Assembly: GCA_014871385.1 (NCBI GenBank)
Contig: CM026424.1
Location: forward strand, 13,048,892-13,112,891
Reading direction: 5' to 3'
Length of the DNA stretch: 64,000 nt
Source of the DNA: Ceratodon purpureus
Taxonomy: Eukaryota > Streptophyta > Bryopsida > Pseudoditrichales > Ditrichaceae
A program made the position numbers and the translations under genes. Shown piece after piece: positions 48,989 through 61,800 of the stretch. The notes under the pieces are model-generated. The model had not been told where the DNA came from, searched no databases, and was given only the letters and a program-made list of their open reading frames with translations. Numbering within the stretch: the stretch's first letter is position 1; each line of letters opens with the position of its first letter.

Positions 48989-50270
48989 CTCTGTGCCTAG
49001 CATATCCAAGCAAACCAGCACATGTGAGCCTCATGTGTTTCCCATTCAACCATCCTCCCCTACCAATGCATCAACTCCTAAAAAACAATATCAGTACTCT
49101 CGAAGTGATCAAAGACCAACAACACATAAGCAACCCAACTGGATGTAACATCCAGAGTCACAATGACAGAACCATCCAGCCCCCAGGTACACATGACCAC
49201 CAACCCTAGTTGGAAACAAACCTGACTCGGTAACCGAACATCTACACACTCGTCATGTGTTTAAAGAAACGGTCCACCCACATAACATGGACACTACGGA
49301 TCGTCCACGCTCACCCTCAACAACCACCCACATGCTCACATGTACTTGAGGGCAAGATTCCAGCAGTTACACAGAACAAAAAAAAAAAAAAACAGACTCT
49401 CCAACACTGAAGGAAAAAAATTAAAAAATTATAATACTATACCAATAGAGCCAGCATGGAGAGCTCCAATGCAGAGCTTCCCCATGCACAAGAAAAACCA
49501 AAACTCTCACAAAATATTACTAGTCATTTTTGTAATCACAAACCGATCCAATAATCAATGATCCAAAAACGACCCAAGGAACTCGAATGTCTGACTCGTC
49601 TGCTCAACGGCTTCACAACCCGAGGCACGAGCAAAGATTCTCTCCACATGGCACACATTTTTATGTAAACAAAGAAGAAAGTACATACATCACCATGAAA
49701 CCCTAACCCTAGAAACCCTAGAATTCACATTTTACCGAACCTGATTACGAGAGCGAGATCCGAGCATAAAAAGACGGACGAACGACAAAGCCGAACATGG
49801 CCCGACATGAGCCGTGAGAGGGACGATCGATTTGCAACAAACCCTAGCACGGAAGCGGGAATCGGAGACATGGGTGGGGGAGGGGAGAGGAGGGGGGGGG
49901 TGGGCAATCCGAGGGCGACCCACCTGCGGCAGCGGGGCGGGGAGGCGGAATTGCGGTGTGGATCGGGTGCAGAGATATCGGTGGGGCGGAGGGCGTAGCG
50001 CGTGGTGAGCGCATCGTCGCAACGGCCGGCACGCCCCCCCGCGCTGCCCCACGTCCAGGCGAGGCTGCCTTCGCTGCGTTCCTGCCCAGCCTCTGCCCGC
50101 CTCTTTCTTTCCGGCCCGGAAAGAAATCTTTCGAGCCTCCAAGTCTTCCACTCTTGGTTTTTGGGCTCCTTGAAATGGCTTCCCTAAGACCGTTGGCCGT
50201 GTGACGTATGGGTTTGTGCTTCGAATTTCTCAGCGGGATATACGAGTCATGGAGGCATACTTGACATGAG
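48989..50270 (-). promoter_or_regulatory. Leader intron, 5' UTR and promoter of the deacetylase gene
   Basis: The sequence is mostly ordinary from 49.0 to 49.7 kb (leader intron), then becomes GC-rich at about 49.75-50.15 kb, the likely transcription start zone. Telobox-like motifs (AAACCCTA repeats) occur at about 49700-49725 and 49838-49846; such motifs are common in plant 5' leaders. Long ORFs across the GC-rich block (for example 49844-50320 on the minus strand) have low-complexity composition and are not genes. Confidence 0.55.
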
Positions 50271-50485
50271 GTAGGATGCTGCAAAACCGTAAACGACGGA
50301 AAACCGTTAACATGTAGCAAGTTTGTTCATTCTAGGATAGAAATGTAGCCCTACATTACATGTCTTAATTTTCTGTGACCTAAAAATTAAGCCATGTATT
50401 AGAGAGCTACATTATTAACCTGATATGAACATATGTTATGGATGTTAACGGTTTTTTGTCGTATATGGTTTTGTAGCATTCTACC
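50271..50485. mobile_element. Inverted-repeat (MITE-like) element
   Basis: The left arm GGTAGGATGCTGCAAAACCG and the right arm, complement GGTAGAATGCTACAAAACCA, continue as a match of about 45 bases ending near GTTAACAT. The whole can fold into one long hairpin with a loop of about 120 bases. A 9-bp direct repeat (TGACATGAG) occurs at 50262 and again at 50498; the right one is 12 bases past the arm, so it is only a possible target duplication. A 9-bp duplication would suit a MULE-derived element. Confidence 0.6.
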
Positions 50486-50554
50486 TTAGATTGCCCATGA
50501 CATGAGGGTTTGACTCTATCGCAAGCATTTCATTAAGCGCCATTTTATACTTTT

Positions 50555-50865
50555 GAGCTCAATTAAGGGTTGGATCAAACTCTTCAAATTTCAATCAGTA
50601 TGATTGTTTGACTTTTTCGAATCAAATCCAAAGGTTTTATATTGAGGTCCGACGAGAACTTCAATTTATACCATTAGGCATTCTATGGCTCCCAAATGTT
50701 TGGGCCTTAGTACGTGATGCAATTGAGACAAAGTTTTCCCTAGACCAAAGTCTCAACTTGGACCTAAACTCTGAGCTCGACTGGAGGCTGGAAAAATGTT
50801 GAATCCGGCCCACCTTCCGACTAGCTTCAGATTGTATATAAAGTTGGCCTTAGACCCACTCTACA
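50555..50865 (+). repeat. Diverged direct repeat, copy 1
   Basis: This segment aligns with 52085-52390 in the same orientation over about 300 bases with many changes. Shared landmarks include GAACTTCAATTTAT, AATTGAGACAA, ACTGGAGG and ATGTTGAATCCG/ATGTTCAATCCG. The family is not identified. Confidence 0.55.
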
Positions 50866-52084
50866 CACTAGTAGGGGTTGAATGGAAGGTTGGCATGATT
50901 CAAATAGTCTGAGTTGTCAATCCATGTTTAAACTTTAAGCTAAGGGAAACCTAGTTCCAACAATATCAAATTGGTTCAAAGATTTTGACGCCAAAATGGT
51001 GGCACGTAGGACGCGACATAGGATAAATTGAAGTTTCAATTTGGCCTTCATATAAAACCCTTGGGCTAAATTTGAAAAAAAATTAAGTGATCTTATTGAT
51101 TATAGTTTTGAACTAGTGTTGTTAATGAAATCTATAATGTTTCACATAAGGGACTTATAATTCTATAAATGAGATTTATAAAATTCACACATGATATTTT
51201 GGATTAGTTTGTATTTTTAAATAAATGTAGGTTCATTCTACCATCAAGATGTCTGTCAACACAAAATAAGGTAGTAATACAACATTATTAAAAAAATTAA
51301 ATTAAAAAAATGTATTTAATAATTTAATTTCATAAAAGGAATGTCATTTAACAAGTTATATTTTTATATAAATATAATAATAAGAAATGCCTACATTCAT
51401 GGTTATACAAAGAAAATAATAGAACATATATATTATAAATATATATATATATTACTAAAATATTTATAAAATTAATTATTATAATAACTAGATTACATAA
51501 TGGCCTATAGTTATCGTTGGTGCTACATCATTTCTATGATCAACTATAAATTTATGAATATATATATTTAGAATTTATGAATATATATATTTAGAATTTT
51601 GAATAAACATATTTTTTTGATTAGTTTAATCTTTAATTCCCATTGATTTTAGTCACTTTTACAAGAATGAAAGGATATGATTCAAATTAATTTTGGCAGA
51701 AAGAAAAATTAAATATACTTAGCATTGATTGTTGTAAGATAGATATGACAATAAATACTACAATCAAAGGCCATAAATTCCCATATTTTAAAATTTGAAA
51801 AGCCACTCAATCAATATAAAGTGTATTATCTCAATTTTTTTGTACAAAATCTTATGAGGAAACAAGCTTCTTACACATATTAACCCCTTATTGGTTCATA
51901 AGAATGCCAGATCCTTCATTCAATTATGTGCCCTAATTTCATACTATCTCTTCTTAGAGCAAGTTATAGTTATATAGAAAGCTTACAAACAAATATGTTT
52001 TCAAAGATTTCATTAAATTTTATCAATAAAAAATTTAGAAAATCTTATAACCAATTTCTTGAAATATTCTTTCCGCATGATTAA
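50866..52084. other. AT-rich intergenic DNA
   Basis: No gene is seen. TA-rich runs near 51430-51460 and a short tandem repeat (TATGAATATATATATTTAGAA, twice, about 51553-51600) are the only structure noted. Confidence 0.5.
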
Positions 52085-52390
52085 GGACCAATTTATAATT
52101 AGGGCCATATTAAGGGCCGGCCCAAACTCTTTAAATATTTAATCAATAAGATCCCTCAATTTTTTCATATTGGGCCCAACCAGAACTTCAATTTATCATA
52201 AGGGGCATCGTAATTGGCACTATTTTGCCACAAAAATGTTTGGTCTATTTGATGGAATTGAGACAAGGTTATTGTTGGCCCAAACTTTCAACTTAGACCC
52301 GAGTTTGGAACAAACTGGAGGATAAATACATGTTCAATCCGCCACTCATCTCCATGTTGTGTGTAAAATGGTCATTAGAGTGTGACGTAA
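52085..52390 (+). repeat. Diverged direct repeat, copy 2
   Basis: This is the partner of the segment at 50555-50865, about 1.5 kb downstream. The DNA between them is AT-rich and non-coding. The pair may be two copies of one old interspersed repeat. Confidence 0.55.
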
Positions 52391-53651
52391 AACTATTTGC
52401 AAGACTGGAAGATTTAAACTTCAAATTTAAGTTTCTAAAACCTGTTAAACAATAAAAATATGATTTAAAAAAAAAATAAAAATACAGTTTGTAATTCTAT
52501 TAGAGATGGAGCACCTTCTTGCACTATGACCTAAATTATTTGATTTCAAAAACTGACAAGCATATACTAGTGAGATTGTTTGTTCACTGCTTTGAAACAA
52601 TTTATACATTGGTTTGGTCATAATTTACTTATTACTATAAAAGCTATACTAATTTTTAATATTAGAGATAAAAACATTTAAAGAAAATTGTGTTTTTAAT
52701 GAACCTTATTTCCTAACCAGACGAACATATCTCTTTAACCAGTACAAGCCATATTTTTAAAAACTTAAATTATTGTTTAGAAGTTCATGCACCTTCCAGA
52801 AGTCATATTCAGGTGTGTGCAAGGAATCAGAGTTCTTCCTTGGCATTGGGGAATCCTAATAGGGATGAGGGGCTCTATCCAAATCTAGCGCAGGGGATGG
52901 GGCAATTAGGAAAATCATTGGCTGCGGTTCACAAGGATATGGATACTTTTTCATATACTACTTGGCTTTGGCATTGGTTTCTGCATCAATTCATGGTGTT
53001 TTTGAATGTATTCACGCAGGTCCTCCTCACATCCTCTCATGCTCAGCTGGGATCCATTTCTTTGAAATTCAGTTAACTAAGGTAGCCTGTCCTACAACCA
53101 ACCACTTAAGCAATCTGACCTATATTTAGATGTGGCAAATCCAAAAAAAATTTATGACCGCATTTGAAATAGGATTTCATGGGGATTGCAAAAAAATTTA
53201 ACATATAATTTGCATTTCTCAATTTTATACAAAATCCCAAAGTGCAAAGTAACTGTCACCCATACTTGATATACTATTCTCCTATGATCAAACTGTGGAG
53301 GTCCTATTTCTATTGAAGGTCAAACCTAAAACCAACCACTAGAAGATGCATGAATAGAAAACTACTCCTGCCTACAATCAATCATGCTGAAAATGACAAC
53401 TAGTGACTCGCGTGCTCCCACCCCATACTCCACTCCACATCCACCCAAAACCAACCATGCAAGGACCCTAAATTTGCGCAAATCAAACAGAATTCACATA
53501 ATTCAGTTTACACTCTAGTTGGTTACAGGACAAATCAACCTAATGGTTTTGGAGTGGTGGTTGGTATTATGGCATGCTACCTTAGTTTCTTTGAACTCTG
53601 ATGTACATAACATTATTAAGCTCATATAGAATTTTAATGAATTACATACAT
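52391..53651. other. Intergenic DNA with a repeat shared with the 24 kb region
   Basis: The motif AAGCAATCTGACCTAT near 53109 closely matches AAGCAATTTGACCTAT near 24173, with similar surroundings, so both places hold copies of one interspersed repeat. A plus-strand ORF at 52813-53076 has no recognised domain. Confidence 0.4.
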
Positions 53652-54275
53652 GGGCAATGGTAAGCTTGAGGTATCCAAAAAAGTTGTCCACGAACAATTG
53701 CACTCAGTGCTGGTGTGTCAAAAAAATCCATATTTTAATTTTAATAAAATAAGACTTCATTAGATGTGATTTTAGTTGTCTGTACTTATAACATATCAAG
53801 AAAAAAAAAAAAAAAATAATCAAAGATTTTGAAGTATTTTTATTTTATTTTTTAGTTAAAAAAGTAAGTTATGTCCACCTAACCTAGAATCCATAGAATC
53901 AAGCAAATGGAATATCAAACAATTTTACTTTTATATATTTTTTTGAATATGACCTACATCTAATTGTGTAAAGTACAAAATAATTTATTTCATTATTAAA
54001 AAAATTAGTTAATTGTGCACTTCAATGCTTGCAAATCCCAAAATTCATCTTTTTTTTCCTCATCTACGAATGGATACAAAAAATTAATTTTTTTTCAAAA
54101 AACACTCTATAGGCATATATGTTTTGATTCCATTGAGGTGCATGATTTCTTACTTTCCATTTTAGGGTCTTTTTACTTGATTGAAATGAACAAATTAGAC
54201 AAACTTTGAAGGTTTTAAACAAAAATAATCTAATTAGTGTGTCCAAAAAGTGATACCCCAAGCTTACCATTGCCC
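53652..54275. mobile_element. Terminal-inverted-repeat element (624 bp, non-autonomous)
   Basis: The left end GGGCAATGGTAAGCTTG continues as AGGTATC. The right end is its near-exact complement, read as GGGCAATGGTAAGCTTG then GGGTATC. About 24 of 25 bases match. The interior is AT-rich without coding capacity. No clear target duplication is visible, so the superfamily is open. Confidence 0.65.
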
Positions 54276-55642
54276 ACATATTGGAGTGAACCTTGTAGGG
54301 CCCTTATATTTACCTTACACAAAACCTCCATCGACCTTGTATGAACTTTGTATAGACCTTGCATGAGTTTTCTACCAACATTATTGTAACATCATAATAA
54401 GTTTGCCACTTGGTACTTGAATACACATTTTTTTGGGGAAAAATAAGGTCCACTTTTTAAAAATTGAATTTCTTGATTTTTGTTTTCTAAGTAAAAAATG
54501 ACCAAAATTGACCTCAAATATCTCAGAAACAACAAAATATTACACAAAATAGATTACTCTATTTTTTTTTGTCTTCATAATATTTTAATTTATACATTTT
54601 TTATTTTCAAAATTTTTAGTACTACAGTATGTAAACTTCTTGTGACCTTGTAAATACTATAGAAAATTAACTTGTTTTGATTGATTATTAGTAAGTCTAA
54701 TCATTATATAGGCTTTACTTAAAGATTAAGGTATCAAAAAACTTCAAATATTCTTGACTCCATAAAAAATAGTCAAATAGTCTTAGCAAAAGAATGAAGA
54801 TGTGCATGAACTTGGAAGGTCTGGGCTTGAGATAATTATATTACACGGAAATAAAAGAGTATTTGTGATATTAGGAACTTTCAAAAGATTTAATCTAGAA
54901 TTTACCACAATCACAATAAGTTCATTTGCTTATAATGGACTGTAAAAAATGACAACTCAAAATCCAAGGATTTTTTGTCTACCCACTACTTTCATCCTTG
55001 AGTACACCATTGTCTAGTGATTACATGTCTCTGCCCCCAAACAGAGCCAAAAAACACAAACACCAGCTACTCTGTCAAACAGACTAAACCGATCATTCTA
55101 AGACGAGCATAGTTCCATTGCATGTTGTCACCTTCGATAGATGGTTGCAGAGAAGCGTTGAGGACACCCCTGCTCATCGAAATTAGTCATCTGATTTATC
55201 GCCATCACTGTTGGTTGCTCGACGTTAGTCTTAGCCGTGTGCAACGTCCATTTGTGCGGCCACAACATTTCTATTCACACTGCAGCGGAAAGCTCAAAGG
55301 AACACAGTACATAACTTCACAAGTTAGTAAATAAAATATCTTCATACCCATCCGCCAGGAGAAATGAAAAGTCTAGCAGTACGTGCCCCACACGGCCTGT
55401 AACTTAAACCTTATTCCGATCACTCTCACAAACTGATGAGTCATTTGATCTTTGAAATTTGAAGCATCCATTGCAACCGAGCATATCCAGCCACTGCCAC
55501 ACACTCACCAATCCACCAACAGTAAAACGGACAAACAACTCAGGCTTCTGTGTGTGCACAAATAGATAGGCCAAGTTGGCATTCCCACAGCCCTTCAACC
55601 AACCTTCCCTGAAAGATTTTGCCTTTTACATCGCCATCATGA
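54276..55642. other. AT-rich intergenic DNA
   Basis: No gene is seen. The sequence turns less AT-rich after about 55.0 kb. Confidence 0.5.
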
Positions 55643-56119
55643 GTGTCAACACATCACAACTCAATTGGGTCACTGTGCCGAGGGAGCATGATAAAAGGAC
55701 AAACTGGTTGGAATGATATTCTTCCAAATATTATGTGCAGTGATGAGTCGAGCGGAATATGCCATGGACCATGGACCGCCACAAGCTCCGTGAACAGGAG
55801 CTGTTCCGGGCTACTCTTGGCACCTCGGAAACCATCGATCTCGCATGTTTTTAAGTGGCCGAATCCAAACGAATGGTGGATGGTCGAGGTCTCTGACGAT
55901 GGTTCCATTGCAGGGATTGTACTTGTGGCTAAGAGTGGGTGGGCCTCATGCCGCTTGAAGACAATGTCACGGTGTCGTTTTAAAGGCAACCGCTTCTGTT
56001 TCTTGGTGCTGATTGGAAGAGAAACCTTTCAATGCCACCATGATTTTAATCTTGGTGCTCAACGTCTTGCAGTTTGGTTTTGTGAAAGTTTTATGTCCCA
56101 CGTCAGCGGACTGATCTGA
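55643..56119. other. Unidentified ORF open on both strands
   Basis: A 158-codon ORF runs on the plus strand (55643-56119), and a 111-codon ORF (55989-55654) runs on the minus strand over the same DNA. Both have balanced composition inside an otherwise AT-rich stretch. The minus peptide (PLKRHRDIVFKRHEAHPLL... HGPWHIPLDSS) looks more protein-like. I recognise no family, and I cannot decide the strand or whether it is coding. Confidence 0.3.
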
Positions 56120-57216
56120 TTGCGATGATAAATGCGTTTAGACTTACAATAATTTTGCATGCATCGAAAAAATCTTGGAATTAATATGTGCACATTGAAC
56201 TACATTCTGTGTTACTGAAAATGAATGTTCTCGGCATTTGCTAAGATGAATTTTATTTAAGAAGTTTATATATCCAAACTCTACACAGATATATCAATAC
56301 AATACACAATTCAATGATATCAAACATAATTCTTTTTTAACCTTAAGATTCTCGTTGTTTTTTAAAAGAATACTGGATTAAAATACTACAATCGGCACCA
56401 TGATAAATCAAATCTTTGGAGTGACCCTTCTTATAAAATATATATTTTCTTTCATTAAAAAATATTCATAATAACTTAACATATTTAGTTAACCCCTAAG
56501 TTTCCAAGCAACCATTTTCTGGTTGCTACCCATTTTCACAGTTCAAGATTTACTATATAAAAACTACTTTCAGTTTTCAAGATTTTGTGAAATAATTTTA
56601 GAACCACTTTACAACAAATCCTAAGTTCTGTTGAAATCTACATTTTTTCCAGCACCATGATGGTTCAATTTCATCAATTTTACCGTCAGCCCCGGTGAAA
56701 CCCAATCCAGAATTTAGTGTAGATAAACAAAGCCGCTGCACAGGGCGTGGCCTCCGTCATCCACCACACCACGCACAGCGCCCGAAGTCCCCGAAGCGCC
56801 CCCAGTGAGGATGCTTCGCGGCCGATCGGACGGCGCGATGCGCACCATGATCCTAATCGGAGGGCGAAATCCTGAAACCAGCCAATCCTGGAACTCCGCT
56901 AGACTCGCCCAGCATCCCCTTCCCGCAAGCTCTGCAGCAGCGTCGTCGCTCAGGTTCCGGCTCAGACTGCTCGCCGTCGTCGTCGTCGTCTTGCTGGTCG
57001 ACGCCCTCATGTGGCCCATTTGTGGCTGCAATTCCCTCACCGCCCACCCCACCGTGGCCTCCATCCTCCTGCATGCCACCTCCACATTCACTCTCCTCAT
57101 TTCACCACTCACACTGCTAGCTTCGATTGTCTAGACCCGGAAGTTGCAGTTCTAGACATCGGGAATATGTGCTAGCAGTGATCGAGTCTAGACATTGGAT
57201 TGGGGACTGCGGAGTC
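56120..57216. promoter_or_regulatory. Intergenic DNA and GC-rich promoter of the HEMA gene
   Basis: AT-rich to about 56.7 kb, then a GC-rich block to the HEMA start. ORFs cover this block on both strands (56714-57112 -, 56805-57134 +), with composition biased by GC content. The minus one (MSGEMRRVNVEVACRRMEA) could be a divergent small gene, but nothing identifies it. Confidence 0.45.
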
Positions 57217-60024
57217 ATGGCGACGATGAGGGCCGGCGTGGTGGCACCTGCATTTGTGGAAGGCGGGGTGGTGAAGGGGGTGAGCGTGCGGAGGGTGAGG
57301 ATTGGCAGGTCCTGTGTGTGGGGGTCGACCAGGGGGTTCGGGAGCTCCGTGAAGCTGGTGCAGGGGAAGGATGGCAGGGCGAAGGGCGCGCGGGCGGATA
57401 TGTCTGGGCCTGAGGGATTGCCAATTATGCCTCCCAGCCACCGGATTAAGGCGGCCAGTGTTTCGGCGTTTCAGGAGTTTCAGAATGCGAGAGCCAATCG
57501 TGAGTTTCTAGAGCAATGGTCTCGGGGTGTGGTTGTTGGGAATTGGATATGGTGTGTGGTTTTGGATATGGTATTAGGATTGTTGGTGTCGGGATTGGTG
57601 CATCGGTTTCCGGCAATCCTTATGACGACGACATTCTGAGCGAAGCGCAGGATTAGTGGGTGTTTGAGCTTCTGGGGGCATTTGCAAATGCTAGGATGTA
57701 GTTGATGCTGGAGCAGGTACTGGATTGAACGTAATTCAGTATCCTTATCCATTGTCTCTAGCCTGTTGAGAAGGAGCTTCTTCACCGATTTCCTTAGGTT
57801 GAAGGCGTAATAGCACGGAGCTTTGGATTACAGCTAGAACTTAAGAGGGAGATCTTACTGAAATAGAATGATAGAGCTGGGTAGCTGAGTGCACAACCTC
57901 AATCTTGATCCTGGAGCCTGGCCTTATCTGTTAGAAAAGTGGTGACTTAGTGGTGCCATTGTTAGTGCTTCTACGAAACTATGTTGGGAAGTCCTCAAGA
58001 CGTTTGTAGATAAGTTTGGTTAGTGATGAGAGTGGATTTTCTGACCGGTCGTAACCCCCTCGCGTGTGCAGGGTATACGAAAGTGAAGAGCAGCATCATG
58101 GTATTGGGCTTGAGTATTCATACGACGCCTGTGGAGATGCGTGAGAAGCTTGCGGTACCCGAAGCTGAGTGGCCTCGTGCTATTGACGAGCTCTCAAGCC
58201 AGAACCATATTGAGGAAGCCGGCGTTCTCAGTACCTGTAATCGGTTTGAGATTTACGTTGTGGCTGTCTCGTGGAACAGAGGAGTCAAGGAGGTTACTGA
58301 GTGGATGTCAAAGGTGATTTACCCCATCCGGAGATATTAATGACCTCTATTGTGCTCTTTCTTCAACAATTGGCTGGAAGAGCCAGTTAAATCTGAATTT
58401 GAATCTGTGGATGCCGACACGCCAGTATTAACCATTAATATTTGTTTGAGCTTTGTAGACAAGTGGCATCTCGGTTGAGGATTTGATGGAACACTTATTT
58501 ATCCTGCGGGACCAGGATGCGACTCAGCATTTGTTCAGAGTCGCTTCAGGACTGGACTCCTTGGTTCTTGGAGAAGGCCAGATTCTTGCGCAGGTGAGAG
58601 GAATTTTCTATCTGATATTGAAGTCCTGCGAGTTATGTCGGTTGTGAGTTAGTGATAAAATGTCGAGTAAAATTTGATCTGTGCAATTAGTTTGCTATGA
58701 GCAGATGGTTGCTCTTGAGTCGACGAAATGATGAATTATCCAACAAGTCACGGCGGCACTAGCCATGAGCGGGTGTGAGCAATTACTCACAAAGTTGTCT
58801 TGATTCCCCTCTACTGTGCAGGTCAAGCAAGTTTTGAAGGTTGGGCAAGAGGTTTCTGGTTTCGGTCGTAACCTCACAGGTTTATATAAGCAAGCCATCA
58901 CTGCCGGAAAGCGAGTAAGAACAGAGACGAACATCTCTGCTGGAGCTGTTTCTGTCAGCTCGGCAGCAGTGGAGTTGGCTGTCATGAAGCTCCCACCAGG
59001 TGGTGTTTCACGAGTGAATGTGGCGATTGTGGGTGCTGGGAAAATGTCGAAGTTGCTGGTGAAGCATTTGATTTCGAAAGGATGTACACGTATGATTATC
59101 GTGAATAGGTCAGAGCAAAGAGTTCTGGATCTACAGGAGGAATTCCCAGACGCAAAAATTGTGTACGAGCCTCTCAGTGAAATGTTGCGGTGTACTGGAG
59201 AAGCTGACCTTGTCTTTACAAGTACTTCATCTGAGGTTCCCCTGTTCATGAAGGAGAATGTGGAGACTTTGTCTCCTGCATCCCAGGTATGTTTTTTTTC
59301 ACAAGTCTCTCAAGATCTGTTTTCCTTCACATTTGGTTGTGAATTAAGCACATCAAGTCGGTGTTCGTTTCTATTTTATTTTTGTGACTGTTTTCACGAA
59401 ATAACGATTGTCGACGTAGTGATTATCTGCATAATTTTTAGAGATTTCACGGGGAGTTAAGTTTGGTTCATTCTCTTGTACTCGGCCTAACTTTACATTT
59501 GTACACAGGCTAGCGGTGGTGTGAGGCACTTTATTGATATTTCAGTACCGAGGAATGTAGCAGCCTGTCTCTCCGACTTGGCAAACACCCGTGTATACAA
59601 TGTGGACGACTTGAAGGAAGTGGTAGCTGCAAACAAGGAGGACAGGAGAAGGAAGGCTGCTGATGCTCAAGTTATTATCGATGATGAAATTCAGAACTTC
59701 GAGGCCTGGAGGGATTCTTTAGAGACCGTGCCGACCATTAAGAAGTTGCGGTCTTATGCTGAGCGCGTCAGACAAGCAGAACTGGAGAAGTGCTTGAGCA
59801 AAATGCCAGAAGATTTGACGGCAAAGCAGAAACGGTCTATTGAAGATTTAAGTAGGGGCATTGTTAACAAGTTGCTTCATGGTCCCATGCAGCACTTGAG
59901 GTCAGACGGAACAGACTCGAAGACGGTGGGCGAGACAATTGAGAACATGCATGCACTGGAAAGGATGTTCGACCTTGGATCAGAAGTCCTTGTTGTGGAG
60001 ACAAAAGCAAAGGCGAAGAAGTAA
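57217..60024 (+). CDS. HEMA: Glutamyl-tRNA reductase, chloroplast
   Basis: Five exons (57217-57499, 58072-58313, 58459-58593, 58822-59286, 59509-60024) join in phase to 546 residues. An N-terminal Ser/Arg/Val-rich transit peptide (about 60 residues) precedes the mature enzyme. The catalytic Cys is in STCNRFEIY (about residue 160), the signature [15 protein letters not shown] follows, the NADPH-binding loop is [14 protein letters not shown], and the C-terminal dimerisation helices end in KAKAKK. The enzyme reduces glutamyl-tRNA(Glu) to glutamate-1-semialdehyde with NADPH in the plastid. This is the first committed and most regulated step of chlorophyll and heme synthesis. The open frame continues upstream to 57127, but the ATG at 57217 gives the proper transit peptide. 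Five exons is more than the usual three of seed-plant HEMA genes. Confidence 0.95.
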
Positions 60025-61800
60025 CTTCTTGTAGCTGCATTCACAGTTTTGTACACTAGGAAAAATTTCCAATATTGAGAAGCTACCACTCAGGTATTTG
60101 TCGACATTGTCATGTGTCCAGGATGTTGAGTGCATAGCCACGAAAGTCGATCGAAGTCCTGTCCTGGGACCTTAGACTCTCGGTTTCTGGGTAAAGGTAC
60201 AGCATGCCATGTGTTCATATTGTAGAAGAGCTGTCGTTGAGTTACTTGTTCACTCTTGTTGTCAAAGGGACAACTCGATCATTGTATCAATAAACGGCAT
60301 TGACGGGTTTTCCTTCATGCTATATAGAGCATCATTGATTCTAGGCTGAGATCCTTCATTGAGGCATGTTCTTGTCTCGCTCTTAAGAATTCGTTCATAT
60401 TTTCTACTTCCAATGTCTTATAATCACCTCCATCTCAAACACTCTCCTGTTCTATCAATCAGGATGTGTGCAGTGATCTCAAAAAATACAAGTATCTAAT
60501 ACCAGTAGATATGCTTAACTCATGGTATCCATCAATCTTCGAAGCCATGAGTAGGGTCATAGTGGAAATTCAAAGCAAATGAAATCATGCCCTTGAATTG
60601 CGGCCGACTAACCGAAGCGTATGTAAACCGAAGGAAATTTTATCTGTCGGTAGCCTAAATACAAATGGTTTTCAGACGATTGTGATATGAAGGATGTCAA
60701 TTGAACCAGATTAGGGATTAGATGTGCTGTATGACGGGAAGATTTTTACCCACTCTCTAGAGAAGCTGAGTTGTGCCGCTGCCGGTCATAGCGTGTTGTC
60801 CATACCCAAACTCACAGTTCAGGCAGGTATGACTGCGCCCACCTTCTCGGCTCATCACACTTCTAGCGCTTCGCTTGTCTTCTTTTATACAGCACTTGGT
60901 CGCATGCATTCAGCTCCCACATTACGTATGTCTTCTCTCTCTTTTGCTCACTCTTGTTCATCTGCATGCATGTATGCAGCTGATCATTGCTCCAGACAAG
61001 GTGTTTAAATGCGTGCTGTGGTTGGTTGATGGTGGTGGTAGAGAGGGCTAATACAGGAAGTTTTGATGAAGGTAGGAGCACTTTCTTTGCAGAAGCTGTC
61101 TAAGGAAACAGTTAGTTTGCACATGTGAAGAGAAAACCTGTCGGCCGCCGATCGGCTCTTGATTTAGGTCAAGAAATGCGCATCAGGTATTCCACGCAGA
61201 AATGAAGGACGAGCTACTCCGAAATGCTGGCCGTAATGGGTCCTGACTCCGCACCGACCCTCCTCGTCATTTGTGCAGAAGGCGACTAGGGAGTCAAGAC
61301 AGCAATTATGCAGGTCGACTGGCGGATGGCAATTCAACACCCTTGTCAGCCTATGTAACTCAGAATTGATGACCCAAGTGCGTCTTGCCTCAGACACTCA
61401 GACCCACTTTTCAACTGCACCGTTCGGCGCATTGAACCTTCAAGAGTGGACGAAGCATGGCCCTAAACTTTTGAGCAGATGGCAGAGCACGAAAAGACTC
61501 ACAGGTACATGAAGAGAGAACAAATGCTTTGCTTCTTATTCTGGTTCACTTGCGAAGATCATAAGAGTATGTAGCAGAATCGACACTTGTAGAGCGAGGT
61601 ATGCGCCATGTGGCTTCCACGATAGAGCGTTTGTATCGTTATTCTCGCGCCATATTCCCCAATTTGAAGTTGCAAATTAAGATTGACTTAGCGGAGGACA
61701 GGGAGATTTGGCACAATTTTTTATGTTCGAGGGTTGGCCGGGCAAATGCTCGGTACGACTTGATCTGATATAGAGCGCCGGGGCGGCGGGGCGGGTCGTA
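60025..61800. other. 3' region of HEMA and intergenic DNA
   Basis: The HEMA 3' UTR probably ends near 60.3 kb (AATAAA at about 60288). Beyond that only short ORFs occur (for example 60724-61008 +), without domains. Confidence 0.5.

Noticed and set aside
49732-50320. Long ORFs across the deacetylase upstream region
   Set aside because: Open in several frames on both strands only because the block is GC-rich; no domains.
57127-57216. Upstream extension of the HEMA frame
   Set aside because: The frame is open, but no upstream ATG gives a better start than 57217.
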